Shown piece after piece: positions 22,015-36,921 of a stretch of 64,000 nucleotides of DNA. The notes beneath the pieces were generated by a model, which worked only from the letters and a program-made list of their open reading frames with translations, searched no databases and was not told the origin of the DNA. How positions within the stretch are numbered: the stretch's first letter is position 1; the number at the start of each line of letters is the position of its first letter. This stretch comes from JADJXM01 sp937967285 (GTDB lineage Bacteria > Acidobacteriota > Blastocatellia > RBC074): NCBI GenBank assembly GCA_050249535.1, contig JBFWQI010000018.1:1-64000 (forward strand), in the 5' to 3' direction. The position numbers and the translations under genes were made by a program.

Positions 22015-22270
22015 AACACGCTTCCAATCCGGAAAATTACTCCTGCACTCCACTCGCTTAACATTAATTTGAGGTTCGGCTAAGAAAGAATTAAGGCGCA
22101 CCTAACCTCGATTTGACGGCCTGCTGGTAACTTCACCACTTAATTCAGACTTCATTATCAACTTGAAGAGATCCTCTCGAATCGTCGATGCGCGAGTTGA
22201 AGCGTTTCGGCAGTCGGAGGAGTTCTCTGATTACGCAATCAGACAGGAATTCAAATTGACAGGAGATACT
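22015..22270. other. Intergenic region upstream of the TonB receptor
   Basis: AT-rich. CTTAACATTAATTTGAGG at about 22057-22074 has two TTAAC/TTGAG blocks spaced 11 bp, like the repeats upstream of phoU. An SD (GGAGA) precedes the start at 22271. No ORF is convincing. Confidence 0.35.
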
Positions 22271-26164
<3,894 letters not shown>

Positions 26165-26192
26165 CCGCTACATCATTAATATAGCTCACTGC

Positions 26193-26226
26193 AGGGTGCG
26201 GGGATCTTTCCCCGCACCCTTTTTTC
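26193..26226 (+). terminator. Rho-independent terminator
   Basis: An 11-bp perfect GC-rich stem (AGGGTGCGGGG / CCCCGCACCCT) with a 6-nt loop is followed by six T residues, 28 bp after the TonB receptor stop. Confidence 0.93.
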
Positions 26227-26452
26227 TTCCCTGGCCACTCAAATCCGCCTTCCTTCTCACCCGAAATTTTAATCACAGCGCCATGTTAAGTTTTTGTTAA
26301 ACTCGTTCATAAAAAAGGACTTGCGTCTGCGAGGAATAGTGTTATCATAACGGCCATTCGATGGATCGCCTAAGACGGAGTTAACATTTATTTAATCCCG
26401 CCAGATCGGAAGCGATCATCCACCCGTAAAACTTGCCCGAAGGAGGTAGAAG

Positions 26453-27351
<899 letters not shown>

Positions 27352-27355
27352 CTGC

Positions 27356-28798
<1,443 letters not shown>

Positions 28799-28812
28799 AC
28801 TTTTGCTCCTTC

Positions 28813-28896
<84 letters not shown>

Positions 28897-28958
28897 ACGG
28901 CATACGACCCTCTGACGCCATAGTTTGATGGATTGTGGTAATATCGGCCATTCACGAT

Positions 28959-29879
<921 letters not shown>

Positions 29880-29935
29880 CAAATCCCGCCATTCGGTTAA
29901 CTTTCATCTTAAATACAGCGGAAACGGAGTCTTTT

Positions 29936-30259
29936 ATGGAAGCTTTGGGAATGATCGAATGCAGGGGACTGGTCGCCATGATCGAGGCTGCCGATGCCAT
30001 GGTCAAGGCCGCAAATGTTCGCCTTGTCGGCTATGAGAGGATCGATGCGGGACTCGTCTCAGCTATCGTCCGCGGAGAGGTCGGCGCGGTCAAGGCCGCC
30101 GTCGAAGCGGGCGCCGCCGCTGCATCGAAGATCGGCGAGGTCGTCTCGACTCACGTCATCCCGCGCCCGCATTCCGAAGTCGACGACGGGATTCCGGTGC
30201 TCGTCACCGGCGAGACAAATCGCAAGCCGATCAGCGGTTCGGTCAGATCTCGACATTGA
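29936..30259 (+). CDS. Bacterial microcompartment shell protein (BMC-H), solitary
   Basis: The 107-residue protein is a complete single-BMC-domain hexamer-forming protein of the PduA/EutM/CcmK type: ALGMIECRGLVAMIEAADAM, ANVRLVGYERIDAGLVSAIV, GEVGAVKAAVEAGA and the end of the domain VSTHVIPRPHSEVD. GGAG precedes ATG 29936. Such proteins tile shell facets of microcompartments, but no other shell or encapsulated enzyme gene is in this window. It follows the LysR gene and overlaps the end of the convergent 225-residue gene by 17 nt. Confidence 0.92.
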   Translation: MEALGMIECRGLVAMIEAADAMVKAANVRLVGYERIDAGLVSAIVRGEVGAVKAAVEAGAAAASKIGEVVSTHVIPRPHSEVDDGIPVLVTGETNRKPISGSVRSRH

Positions 30260-30920
30260 TCGATGGACCTGTCAACTGATCCGATCCGTTGCCGGGCGGC
30301 AGAATGCGTGCCGTCACATACAACCGATACCTGCCAGTTGCCGGGGCTGAAAATCTTTGCCTCACCAGGCATTTCCTCTCCTGACGGTTCAGAATGCCAG
30401 ACTGCGAAGCCACCAGCTGCGAGTCTCCTGTGTTCTTATCGACCAGAAAGAAATCGACAACGAAGGGCGGATCGGCTTTCGATGGCTCCTGATCCGATCC
30501 GTTGAAGCGGACCGCGCATTTCGCATCGATCGATTTTCCGGCGTGGCGTGATGAACCGTATGCTGCGCCGACTGATTCAGACACTTCAAGGTCGCTGATC
30601 TCGATTGTGTTCAGGGAAGCAGGCACTACCTCAGGCTCCGGGTCGACCGCTTTCAGGGGGAGTGATGAATCCGGCAGCGCCGGCCGGGCCTGTTCGATGA
30701 TCCAGTCTGCCAACTCCCCGACAGCAACACCATCCCATTTCCTCTCCTTCTCACCCTCGTAATGAATGGTGCGCGTCTGCAACTGCTTTTCGCCGCTTTG
30801 GGACAGTTCGTACCCGAAAGAGACGTGAAAGTCGGCCAGCTCGACGAAGCTGCTGTCCCACAGCTTGCCGGAATCGCTCCGCTTGTCCGGAGAGGTCTGT
30901 CTTCTTCTCTTTTCGCTCAC
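30243..30920 (-). CDS. Unknown protein in the protease cluster
   Basis: The 225-residue protein is not recognised. It lacks a signal peptide. The first 80 residues include VELADFHVSFGYELSQSGE and WDGVAVGELADWIIEQA; an acidic, Pro-rich linker follows, then a beta-rich C-terminal domain (TIEISDLEVSESV, FVVDFFLVDKNTGDSQLV, GRYRLYVTARILPP) suggestive of an Ig-like or C2-like sandwich. Start is GTG 30920 with GGGAG upstream. It is the last of four genes downstream of a SARP regulator, 81 bp after the 85-residue gene. Confidence 0.65.
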   Translation of the reverse strand: MSEKRRRQTSPDKRSDSGKLWDSSFVELADFHVSFGYELSQSGEKQLQTRTIHYEGEKERKWDGVAVGELADWIIEQARPALPDSSLPLKAVDPEPEVVPASLNTIEISDLEVSESVGAAYGSSRHAGKSIDAKCAVRFNGSDQEPSKADPPFVVDFFLVDKNTGDSQLVASQSGILNRQERKCLVRQRFSAPATGRYRLYVTARILPPGNGSDQLTGPSINVEI

Positions 30921-31001
30921 GTTGATTGCTCCCTGATGGTATTGGTTCCCGGGCCGTGACCACGTCCCGGCCGCTTCGGGTGTCGTCGAAGATGCCCCGC
31001 G

Positions 31002-31259
31002 CTACTCGGGTTGATAATCTGCGATGATGATGCGGACGGGAACGCCGTCGACATCATCCGGCAGATCGATCTGGCCCGGATCCGCGGGCCTCCTCAGATG
31101 GACACGCACGGCGAGCCGGCCAGGACCGGTCGAGCTTTCAGATGACGGGTCCGGGCCGATATCGATGGCGCTGACCAGCGGATGGAAGAGGTAGTCCTGC
31201 TCGATACGCTCCATCGCCAGCCGAGCCATCTCGCGCGTCTTCTCGTCGTAGCGTGACAT
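31002..31259 (-). CDS. Small protein resembling the N-terminal domain of the adjacent protease
   Basis: The 85-residue product contains HPLVSAIDIG, RLAVRVHLRRP and LPDDVDGVPVRIII. The neighbouring protease has NPRVTLIDFG and CVRIHVREKP in the same order near its N-terminus, so this looks like a free-standing copy of that domain; LP..(I/V)xGVPVxV is also a recurrent prodomain motif in trypsin-like bacterial proteins. It could inhibit, fold or target the protease. It starts 7 nt after the protease stop and is surely cotranscribed. Confidence 0.65.
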   Translation of the reverse strand: MSRYDEKTREMARLAMERIEQDYLFHPLVSAIDIGPDPSSESSTGPGRLAVRVHLRRPADPGQIDLPDDVDGVPVRIIIADYQPE

Positions 31260-31266
31260 TTCGCTC

Positions 31267-32283
31267 TCACCTCACCGCCAAACTGACATCGAGGGCGTCG
31301 AGCACCTCGGGAAGCGAGATAGCCAGCCCGTATTCCGGGACATTGCTCCCGGCGAAGTGGAGTCCGACCGCGCGCGAAGTACTTCTTTCCAGATAGATGC
31401 ACCCTGAGTCGCCTCCAGCGCTGACCTCGAGCTCCTCCGGCGTCTGCGAGATATGCACTACATTGCGGATGACACGCGGGGCGCCGTCATAGTACATAAC
31501 CATTCTGCCGTTGAGCCCCGTTACGATCCCGCGGGTGACGCGGGTCGTCGCGCCTGACTTGACGACCTCCATGTCGTAATCAGGATCGGTCAATCCCTCT
31601 ATCGGGCCGATCTCCTCCTGCAGATTTGTCGCCCGCCGATTGCCGTTCAATTCCGCGACTGCAGCATCCATGAAGCTGCCCATTGCGTCGCGTGCGAGGT
31701 AACCGATCGTGTTGGCGGCGGTGCCTCCGTGCAGGCGGCCGGGCTGATAGATCGGCGTGCCGGGCTGGACGTACCACGATCCTTTCAACACGTGCCAGTT
31801 GCTGAGAACCATCGGACGGCCGGTCCGGCGGTCGATGACTGTAGCGCCCAGCGTTCCGTAATTGTAATTGAATGCATTCGAGATGCTGATGCCGCCGCGC
31901 AGTGGATCGAAGACCCGTCCCCGTGGTCCGGTCACCGGAGCGTACCATCCGTACCACTCCGGGGCGGGTCTTCTGCCTGTCGAATAGACAGCCCGCGGAA
32001 GATCGACCGGGAAGGGGATCAGATCGGTATCGATCACCTGGTCGGGGTTTTCGGACGCGAAGGACTCGAATGCCGGGCCGTACGGTTTCTCGCGCACATG
32101 AATCCTGACGCAGGGCGTCCTTTCGGTCGTCCGGCCCTGCCGGTCGTTGATCTTCCATCCGAAATCGATCAGCGTGACCCGCGGATTCCGCAGGTAGAGT
32201 CGAACTGCCAGATCGAGCGCCTCGCCTGCCTCTGCGGAAAAGACCTCGTTCAGGTCGCCGTCGGCTGAGTATTTTTCTTTCAT
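31267..32283 (-). CDS. Trypsin-like serine protease, non-secreted
   Basis: The 338-residue protein has an N-terminal domain (about 1-100) followed by a chymotrypsin-fold domain with the full triad: His164 in LSNWHVL, Asp206 in FMDAAVAEL and Ser293 in AGGDSGC. No signal peptide or membrane segment is seen, so it is likely cytoplasmic or exported by another route. The start is ATG 32283 (GTG 32286 is adjacent) with GGAG upstream. It follows the 276-residue gene by 97 bp and precedes the small prodomain-like gene by 7 nt. Confidence 0.85.
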   Translation of the reverse strand: MKEKYSADGDLNEVFSAEAGEALDLAVRLYLRNPRVTLIDFGWKINDRQGRTTERTPCVRIHVREKPYGPAFESFASENPDQVIDTDLIPFPVDLPRAVYSTGRRPAPEWYGWYAPVTGPRGRVFDPLRGGISISNAFNYNYGTLGATVIDRRTGRPMVLSNWHVLKGSWYVQPGTPIYQPGRLHGGTAANTIGYLARDAMGSFMDAAVAELNGNRRATNLQEEIGPIEGLTDPDYDMEVVKSGATTRVTRGIVTGLNGRMVMYYDGAPRVIRNVVHISQTPEELEVSAGGDSGCIYLERSTSRAVGLHFAGSNVPEYGLAISLPEVLDALDVSLAVR

Positions 32284-32380
32284 CACTCCTGCTCCTGTTT
32301 GGAGGAAGGCCGGCCCATGTCGGTTTCCGGCCTTCCCGTCGGACTGTTCCCGTACCGAATTGCTAACTTCGCAGTCGACA

Positions 32381-33211
32381 TCAGGCCGTGTAGACCATGA
32401 ACCGGGCCGGGATGTCGTACTGCCATGTCGGCGGAACGCCCGGCATCAGCGAGGGCGGGAAGATGGGCGGCTCGAAGTCCGGATCGAGCACCCAGGTCGA
32501 ATAGCCCGCGAAGGGCAGGCCCGGAACCGGCCCCGTCACATCGGCCGTGCAGATCAGCTCATAGAGGTTAGGCGCGCCGCTCGGCGGAGCGGGGAAGAAG
32601 CCGCTTCCGATCGACACCACGAAGGGTTTGAAGAAGGGGGGGCCGCCGGCCAGACCGATCGGAGCCATCGTGACCGGACCCGGACCGGGCACGTTGGTTA
32701 CCGTTGAGAGGTTGATCGTCTCGAAGTTGATCTGGAGGTTGAGCGCTCCCATCATGTCCGCCGCCGAGGGCCCCGCGGGCGCCCAGTTGATCGGCGCCGG
32801 GTTCATCCAGACTCCGCCGAGCATGAAGGCCGGCTCGGTTGCGCGGAAGATCTTGTGGGGGAGGTAGGGACCGCCTGCGGTTGGCGCGGTCGGCTGGAAG
32901 GGACCAGCCAGCAGAATGTTCCACCACGGATAGGCCGGGGTCGTCAGCGTCACCGGGCCGGCGGACTCCAGTTTCTCGCCCCTCGCGATCGCCTGGGCAA
33001 TCGTCTGCGCGCTCTGTACATAAAGACCGGTCTGTTTTTTGACCTTCGCGGTCCACGCATCGGCGAGGAATTGGGCATGCTTTTCGAACTCATCCGTCGC
33101 GTAGATCTCGGCCGCGGCATTCGCCGCCGCCATCAGCGTCGATGGGGGAGGGGGAGTTTGTTGAATCGTAACCACATCTCCTGCGTATGATTTTGCTGGT
33201 TTGGCTGCCAT
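32381..33211 (-). CDS. Unknown Pro/Gly-rich protein, first gene of the protease cluster
   Basis: No family is recognised. The 276-residue protein lacks a signal peptide; residues 1-80 are Ala-rich and helical (AAANAAAEIYATDEFEKHAQFLADAW), and the rest is rich in Pro, Gly and aromatic residues (YPWWNILLAGPFQP, GGVWMNPAPINWAP, PFFKPFVVSIGSGFFPAPP). The composition suggests a self-assembling or surface-exposed structural protein. AAGGAG precedes ATG 33211. It is the gene nearest the SARP-type regulator and may be a substrate or partner of the protease. Confidence 0.65.
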   Translation of the reverse strand: MAAKPAKSYAGDVVTIQQTPPPPSTLMAAANAAAEIYATDEFEKHAQFLADAWTAKVKKQTGLYVQSAQTIAQAIARGEKLESAGPVTLTTPAYPWWNILLAGPFQPTAPTAGGPYLPHKIFRATEPAFMLGGVWMNPAPINWAPAGPSAADMMGALNLQINFETINLSTVTNVPGPGPVTMAPIGLAGGPPFFKPFVVSIGSGFFPAPPSGAPNLYELICTADVTGPVPGLPFAGYSTWVLDPDFEPPIFPPSLMPGVPPTWQYDIPARFMVYTA

Positions 33212-33481
33212 GACTTTATTCTCCTTTGAGATTAGATGCGGGCAGCGGATAGATTACAGCCGGCCTGTCAACCCTGTTGACTCTGCCGTTCGATGCACAT
33301 AGATCCATCTGAATATGCCCGCTCATCGACCAAGGTTATTGCTTTTCCGACGCAATCAAATGATTTCGTCGAAGGCTGAGCGAACTATAGAACCCGCATC
33401 TCAATCGGCGCTCAATTCGTTCTCAATGTCGGATTATTTCTCAAAAATATTTTTGACCAATGTTGCAGTTCCGGAAGAGCC
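33212..33481. other. Leader region of the protease cluster
   Basis: 270 bp, AT-rich in the middle, between the SARP-type gene and the cluster. It should hold the promoter read by that regulator. Direct repeats expected of SARP operators could not be assigned with confidence. Confidence 0.35.
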
Positions 33482-34774
33482 TCATCCGGAGGATTTCATT
33501 GCCAGGCCGAAACCTGAATCGGATCGGACGATCGATTCATAGAGAGACTTTGTTTCGCGCGAGGGGGAAACTCCGAGCTGATCCCTGAGGCGTGACGTGC
33601 AGAGCTGGTACTGTCTGACGGCAAGCCCGGACTGGCCGAGGGCGCGGTGGCATTCCATAATTCTGCGATGAGCGGTCTCGAAACAGTCGTCCCGGTCAAT
33701 TATCTTCCGGCAGTATTCGATGGCCGGCTCGTAGTCACCGCGTTCCTGATGCCAGGTCGCCAGGCGATCGGCTATGAACAGATAATCATTCCTGAGCTGA
33801 TCGCGCCGTCTGGCGGGCCATTCTTCATAAGGGTCCTCTTCGAGAAAGTCGCCCTGGAAGAGTTCCTCGGCCAGGCGGTATTCAATGATCGCTTCCTCGC
33901 GCCGGTTGAGCGATTCCATCTGCCGGCCGCGGTCGGCGTGGCTCTCGAAGTCATCGCAATCGACGCGGACGGCCAGCTTCGGATTGATTCCGTATTGATC
34001 GTTCTCGAAGACGATCGGTCGAAGTTCGATCCGGTCGAGTTGAAAGGTCTGGCGTATGTTGTAGATCGCCTGATGCAGGTTGCGGCGGGCGCTGTCCGGA
34101 TCGGAATCGGGCCAGAAGATCTCCATCAGAACCTCCTTCGGAATCGGAGATTTGTGATTGGCGATCAGATATTTGAAGACGGATTTACCTTTCAGGCTGT
34201 GCCAGTTTCCGATCTGCCGGTCTCCGGCGAAGACTCGAAAACGTCCGAGGCAGAAGATCGTCAGGTCGGACGGCCGCTCTCCGTCGGACCATCTCTCGGT
34301 GGCGGGTGTATTGACTGTCAGGTCCGCTTCGGCGGTCGTCCGCGCAGGAGGATGCATCCTCGACATCAGGTCGTGCAGCAGTTTCAGCATGCCCTGCCCC
34401 TGTCTGGTTGCCTGAGCGGCACGAAAGATCGGTCCGTCACCAGTGTCATCCGGTCCCGCGGATGTTATTTTTCCGCCCGCAATCAGGTCGAGCAGACTCT
34501 GAAGCTGGCTTTTCATATCGCATTCGCGGCTGTCGGCGATCGCGCCTGCCCGCTTGTGCCAGTCCTTTTCGGCATGCGACTGGCTGCAGGCCGTGCAGAT
34601 CAGCCTGGCGATGCCGAAGAGTTCGGCGGGCAATTCGTTGCCTGCCGAACTCTGTCGCACCTGCTCCCGTTCGAGTATCTCTGCGACTTCTTCGTATCTG
34701 CAGAGGCCGATCAGGTTCTCGAGCTGTTCGATGTCAATATTACAGTTTACGGGGGTTCCGTCTTCGGATTTCAT
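33482..34774 (-). CDS. SARP/BTAD-family transcriptional activator
   Basis: The 430-residue regulator has an N-terminal helical region (about 1-155) of unknown role with three Cys (ICTACSQ, RECDM), then an OmpR-like winged helix (about 165-255; FCLGRFRVFAGDRQIG, SVFKYLIANHKSPIPKEVLMEIFWP, ARRNLHQAIYNIRQ) and a BTAD helical domain (about 270-415; YLFIADRLATWHQERGDYEPAIEYCRKII). SARP proteins activate nearby, often specialised, gene clusters. It lies directly upstream of the protease cluster on the same strand, which is the probable target. GGGAG precedes the ATG. Confidence 0.87.
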   Translation of the reverse strand: MKSEDGTPVNCNIDIEQLENLIGLCRYEEVAEILEREQVRQSSAGNELPAELFGIARLICTACSQSHAEKDWHKRAGAIADSRECDMKSQLQSLLDLIAGGKITSAGPDDTGDGPIFRAAQATRQGQGMLKLLHDLMSRMHPPARTTAEADLTVNTPATERWSDGERPSDLTIFCLGRFRVFAGDRQIGNWHSLKGKSVFKYLIANHKSPIPKEVLMEIFWPDSDPDSARRNLHQAIYNIRQTFQLDRIELRPIVFENDQYGINPKLAVRVDCDDFESHADRGRQMESLNRREEAIIEYRLAEELFQGDFLEEDPYEEWPARRRDQLRNDYLFIADRLATWHQERGDYEPAIEYCRKIIDRDDCFETAHRRIMECHRALGQSGLAVRQYQLCTSRLRDQLGVSPSRETKSLYESIVRSDSGFGLAMKSSG

Positions 34775-35160
34775 GGCACCACTCCCTACACGGTCCAGGT
34801 TCAGGGAAATTAATGAGATCCGACATGCTATTCTGATGGCCGGTCACACTTCGACCTGCACAACGGGGCAATCCATTTTTCTCGGATATGGTGAATGATG
34901 GTTGTAGTCCGGAGCTGCGTGTATTTGTATTTTCGATTGATGCTCAGGCGCACCTGACATCGCAATGCGGGTGAATGGCTGATCACGATGACACGTCGGC
35001 AGTCTCCGATTGGCTGAGTGACTACAATTTTACGCATTCAAATAGCTTTGCCGTCCGGAAGTTGAGAACAACTTCATTAATACCATTACGGACGAACCAT
35101 TAGAAAATACTCCCGATCAGTTCGTGAGGCAAGGAAAATATTAATCCGGTTCCAAAAGTC
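34775..35160. other. 386-bp intergenic region
   Basis: AT-richer than its surroundings and without a credible ORF or RNA gene. A small hairpin GAAGTTG-agaa-CAACTTC lies near 35060. It contains the SARP-type promoter region on one side. Confidence 0.35.
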
Positions 35161-36030
35161 TCACGCTGAGTTACCGGGATGTAGTTCAAGCACTGTTATC
35201 TCGGGCGAGCAGCCGTATCGGAGAGGCAGTACGACGGTGCCGAGGCCGCGATTGACGTAGAGCTGCGTGTTTCCGAGCCGGGCGTGGCCCCGCGTCAGGC
35301 GGCGGCTGGGCCGGCGGAGCCAGCGCGAGGTTCGCGATTCATCGCGCCCGATGAGCAGTCGCCAGTTGATCTGTCCTCCGTGGGTGTGTCCGGAGAGGAC
35401 GAGGTCGATTCCGGCGCGTGCGGCCTCGCGGATTACGGCCGGATTGTGAGCGAGGAGTATCCTGACATCGTCGCGTTCCGTTCCTTCAAGGGCCAGGGAG
35501 AGGTCGTCACGCCTGACCAGCAGGTCGTCTATGCCGGCCAGCCTGATCGATTCGGAGCCTCTGGCGATTGCGACGTTCTCGTTATTGAGCACGCGGATGC
35601 CGTGCCGGGTAAGTTCGCGGTGCATCATTTCGCCGTCGGTCCAGTGATCGTGATTGCCGAGGACGGCGAAGACGCCGTGCGGGGCGCGCAGTCTTCCGAG
35701 CGCGCGGGCGCAGCCGGCGATGTAGTCTTTCGAGTGAGAAATGTAGTCTCCGGTCAGCGCGATCAGGTCGGGTTTGAGCTCGTTCGTTTTATGGGCCGCG
35801 GCGGAGATCTCCGATTCGCTCAGGAACGGGCTGTGGTGAATGTCGGAGAGCTGGGCGATTCTGAAGCCATGAAAAGAAGCCGGGAGTCTGTTGATCGCGA
35901 TCGGCAGGTGAGTGACGTCCACCCGGCGAGGTTCGATCATCGCGGCCTGGATGAACGCAGAGAGGGTCTGCTGCCATCCGCGGCGACGGGTGCGATGCGC
36001 GGCGAGGCGCGAAAAGACTTGATATTTCAT
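35161..36030 (-). CDS. Metallophosphoesterase (YkuE/YaeI-like)
   Basis: The 289-residue protein carries the calcineurin-like metal motifs LSDIHHSPF, LTGDYISH, LGNHDHW, LLAHNP and LSGHTHGGQ, in the arrangement of membrane-associated YkuE/YaeI phosphodiesterases, which are proposed to hydrolyse lipid or UDP-linked substrates. No clear membrane helix is seen. Start ATG 36030 (MKYQVFSRLAA) with GGGAG upstream is used; the frame continues to 36444 only by running antisense through the next gene. It is divergent from the glycosyltransferase. Confidence 0.87.
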   Translation of the reverse strand: MKYQVFSRLAAHRTRRRGWQQTLSAFIQAAMIEPRRVDVTHLPIAINRLPASFHGFRIAQLSDIHHSPFLSESEISAAAHKTNELKPDLIALTGDYISHSKDYIAGCARALGRLRAPHGVFAVLGNHDHWTDGEMMHRELTRHGIRVLNNENVAIARGSESIRLAGIDDLLVRRDDLSLALEGTERDDVRILLAHNPAVIREAARAGIDLVLSGHTHGGQINWRLLIGRDESRTSRWLRRPSRRLTRGHARLGNTQLYVNRGLGTVVLPLRYGCSPEITVLELHPGNSA

Positions 36031-36186
36031 CCAGCTCAGCTCCCGGTTATGACTCAATCGCCAGTCCTGAAGGGTATTTTCAGTTATGTATTGCTTGATT
36101 CCTGGTGTCGCATTGCGAGAGTGGAAAACAGCCGTGATTATATTATTCTTGGGGTGTAAATCGCAATTTTCATTCGGGGGACCGAA

Positions 36187-36885
36187 GTGGCAGGCGAAAA
36201 TGCCGTGAGCATCGTCATACCGGTGCTGAATGAGGAAGATCAGATAACCGGGACTCTGGGATCGCTCGAAGAGATGAGTGCGCCGGAGTTGATCGTCGCG
36301 GACGGCGGGAGCAGCGACCGGACGGTCGAACTGGTGCGGAGCGTTCCGCGGACACGGGTTGTCGAGTCGGGAGTGGCCAACCGTGGCCGTCAGATGAATG
36401 CCGGGGCCGCTGCGGCCTCGGGGGATATCCTCCTGTTTCTGCACGCGGACACAAGGCTGCCCGCGGGAGCGATCGAGGCCGTAAAAGAAGCTCTCGGCGA
36501 CAGCCGGGTAATCGGCGGATGTTTTCAGCTCAGGTTTCCGGACGGGGCGGGCGGATCGCTCAGGGCGGTGGCCTGGGGGATCAATCTGCGGACGCGTTTA
36601 TTCAAGACGGCCACGGGGGATCAGGCGATCTTCGTCCGCAGCGAAGATTTCAGGCGGATGGGCGGATTCGAGCCGTTGCCGCTGATGGAGGACATAGAGT
36701 TCTTCACGCGGATGAAGCGGCGAGGCCGGGTTGCAATCCTGTCTGAAAAGGTGGAAATTTCTCCGCGCCGATGGATCAAACACGGCGTCTGGCGGACGGT
36801 GCTGCTGATGTACGCCCTGAGGTTCGGTTACTGGCTGGGATTCTCGCCGGCCAGCCTGAAGCGTTATTTCCTTGATGTTCGCTGA
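36187..36885 (+). CDS. Family 2 glycosyltransferase (TIGR04283-like)
   Basis: The 232-residue enzyme has a GT-A fold with VSIVIPVLNEEDQI, the nucleotide-sugar motif VADGGSSDRTVEL, a DxD-like HADTRLP and QAIFVRSEDF, followed by a C-terminal helix that may touch the membrane (TVLLMYALRFGYWLGFSP). It matches the TIGR04283 group. The start is GTG 36187 with a GGGGGA SD. The acceptor is unknown. Confidence 0.88.
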   Translation: MAGENAVSIVIPVLNEEDQITGTLGSLEEMSAPELIVADGGSSDRTVELVRSVPRTRVVESGVANRGRQMNAGAAAASGDILLFLHADTRLPAGAIEAVKEALGDSRVIGGCFQLRFPDGAGGSLRAVAWGINLRTRLFKTATGDQAIFVRSEDFRRMGGFEPLPLMEDIEFFTRMKRRGRVAILSEKVEISPRRWIKHGVWRTVLLMYALRFGYWLGFSPASLKRYFLDVR

Positions 36886-36921
36886 GACCGGGTCAGGCCG
36901 GAATCACGAAGAGAGATTCGG

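Noticed and set aside
34775..35160. tRNA or small RNA gene in the 386-bp gap
   Set aside because: No cloverleaf, CCA end or conserved RNA motif could be found by reading either strand.
36030..36444. N-terminal extension of the 35161 phosphoesterase
   Set aside because: The extra 138 codons run antisense into the glycosyltransferase gene; ATG 36030 has its own SD.
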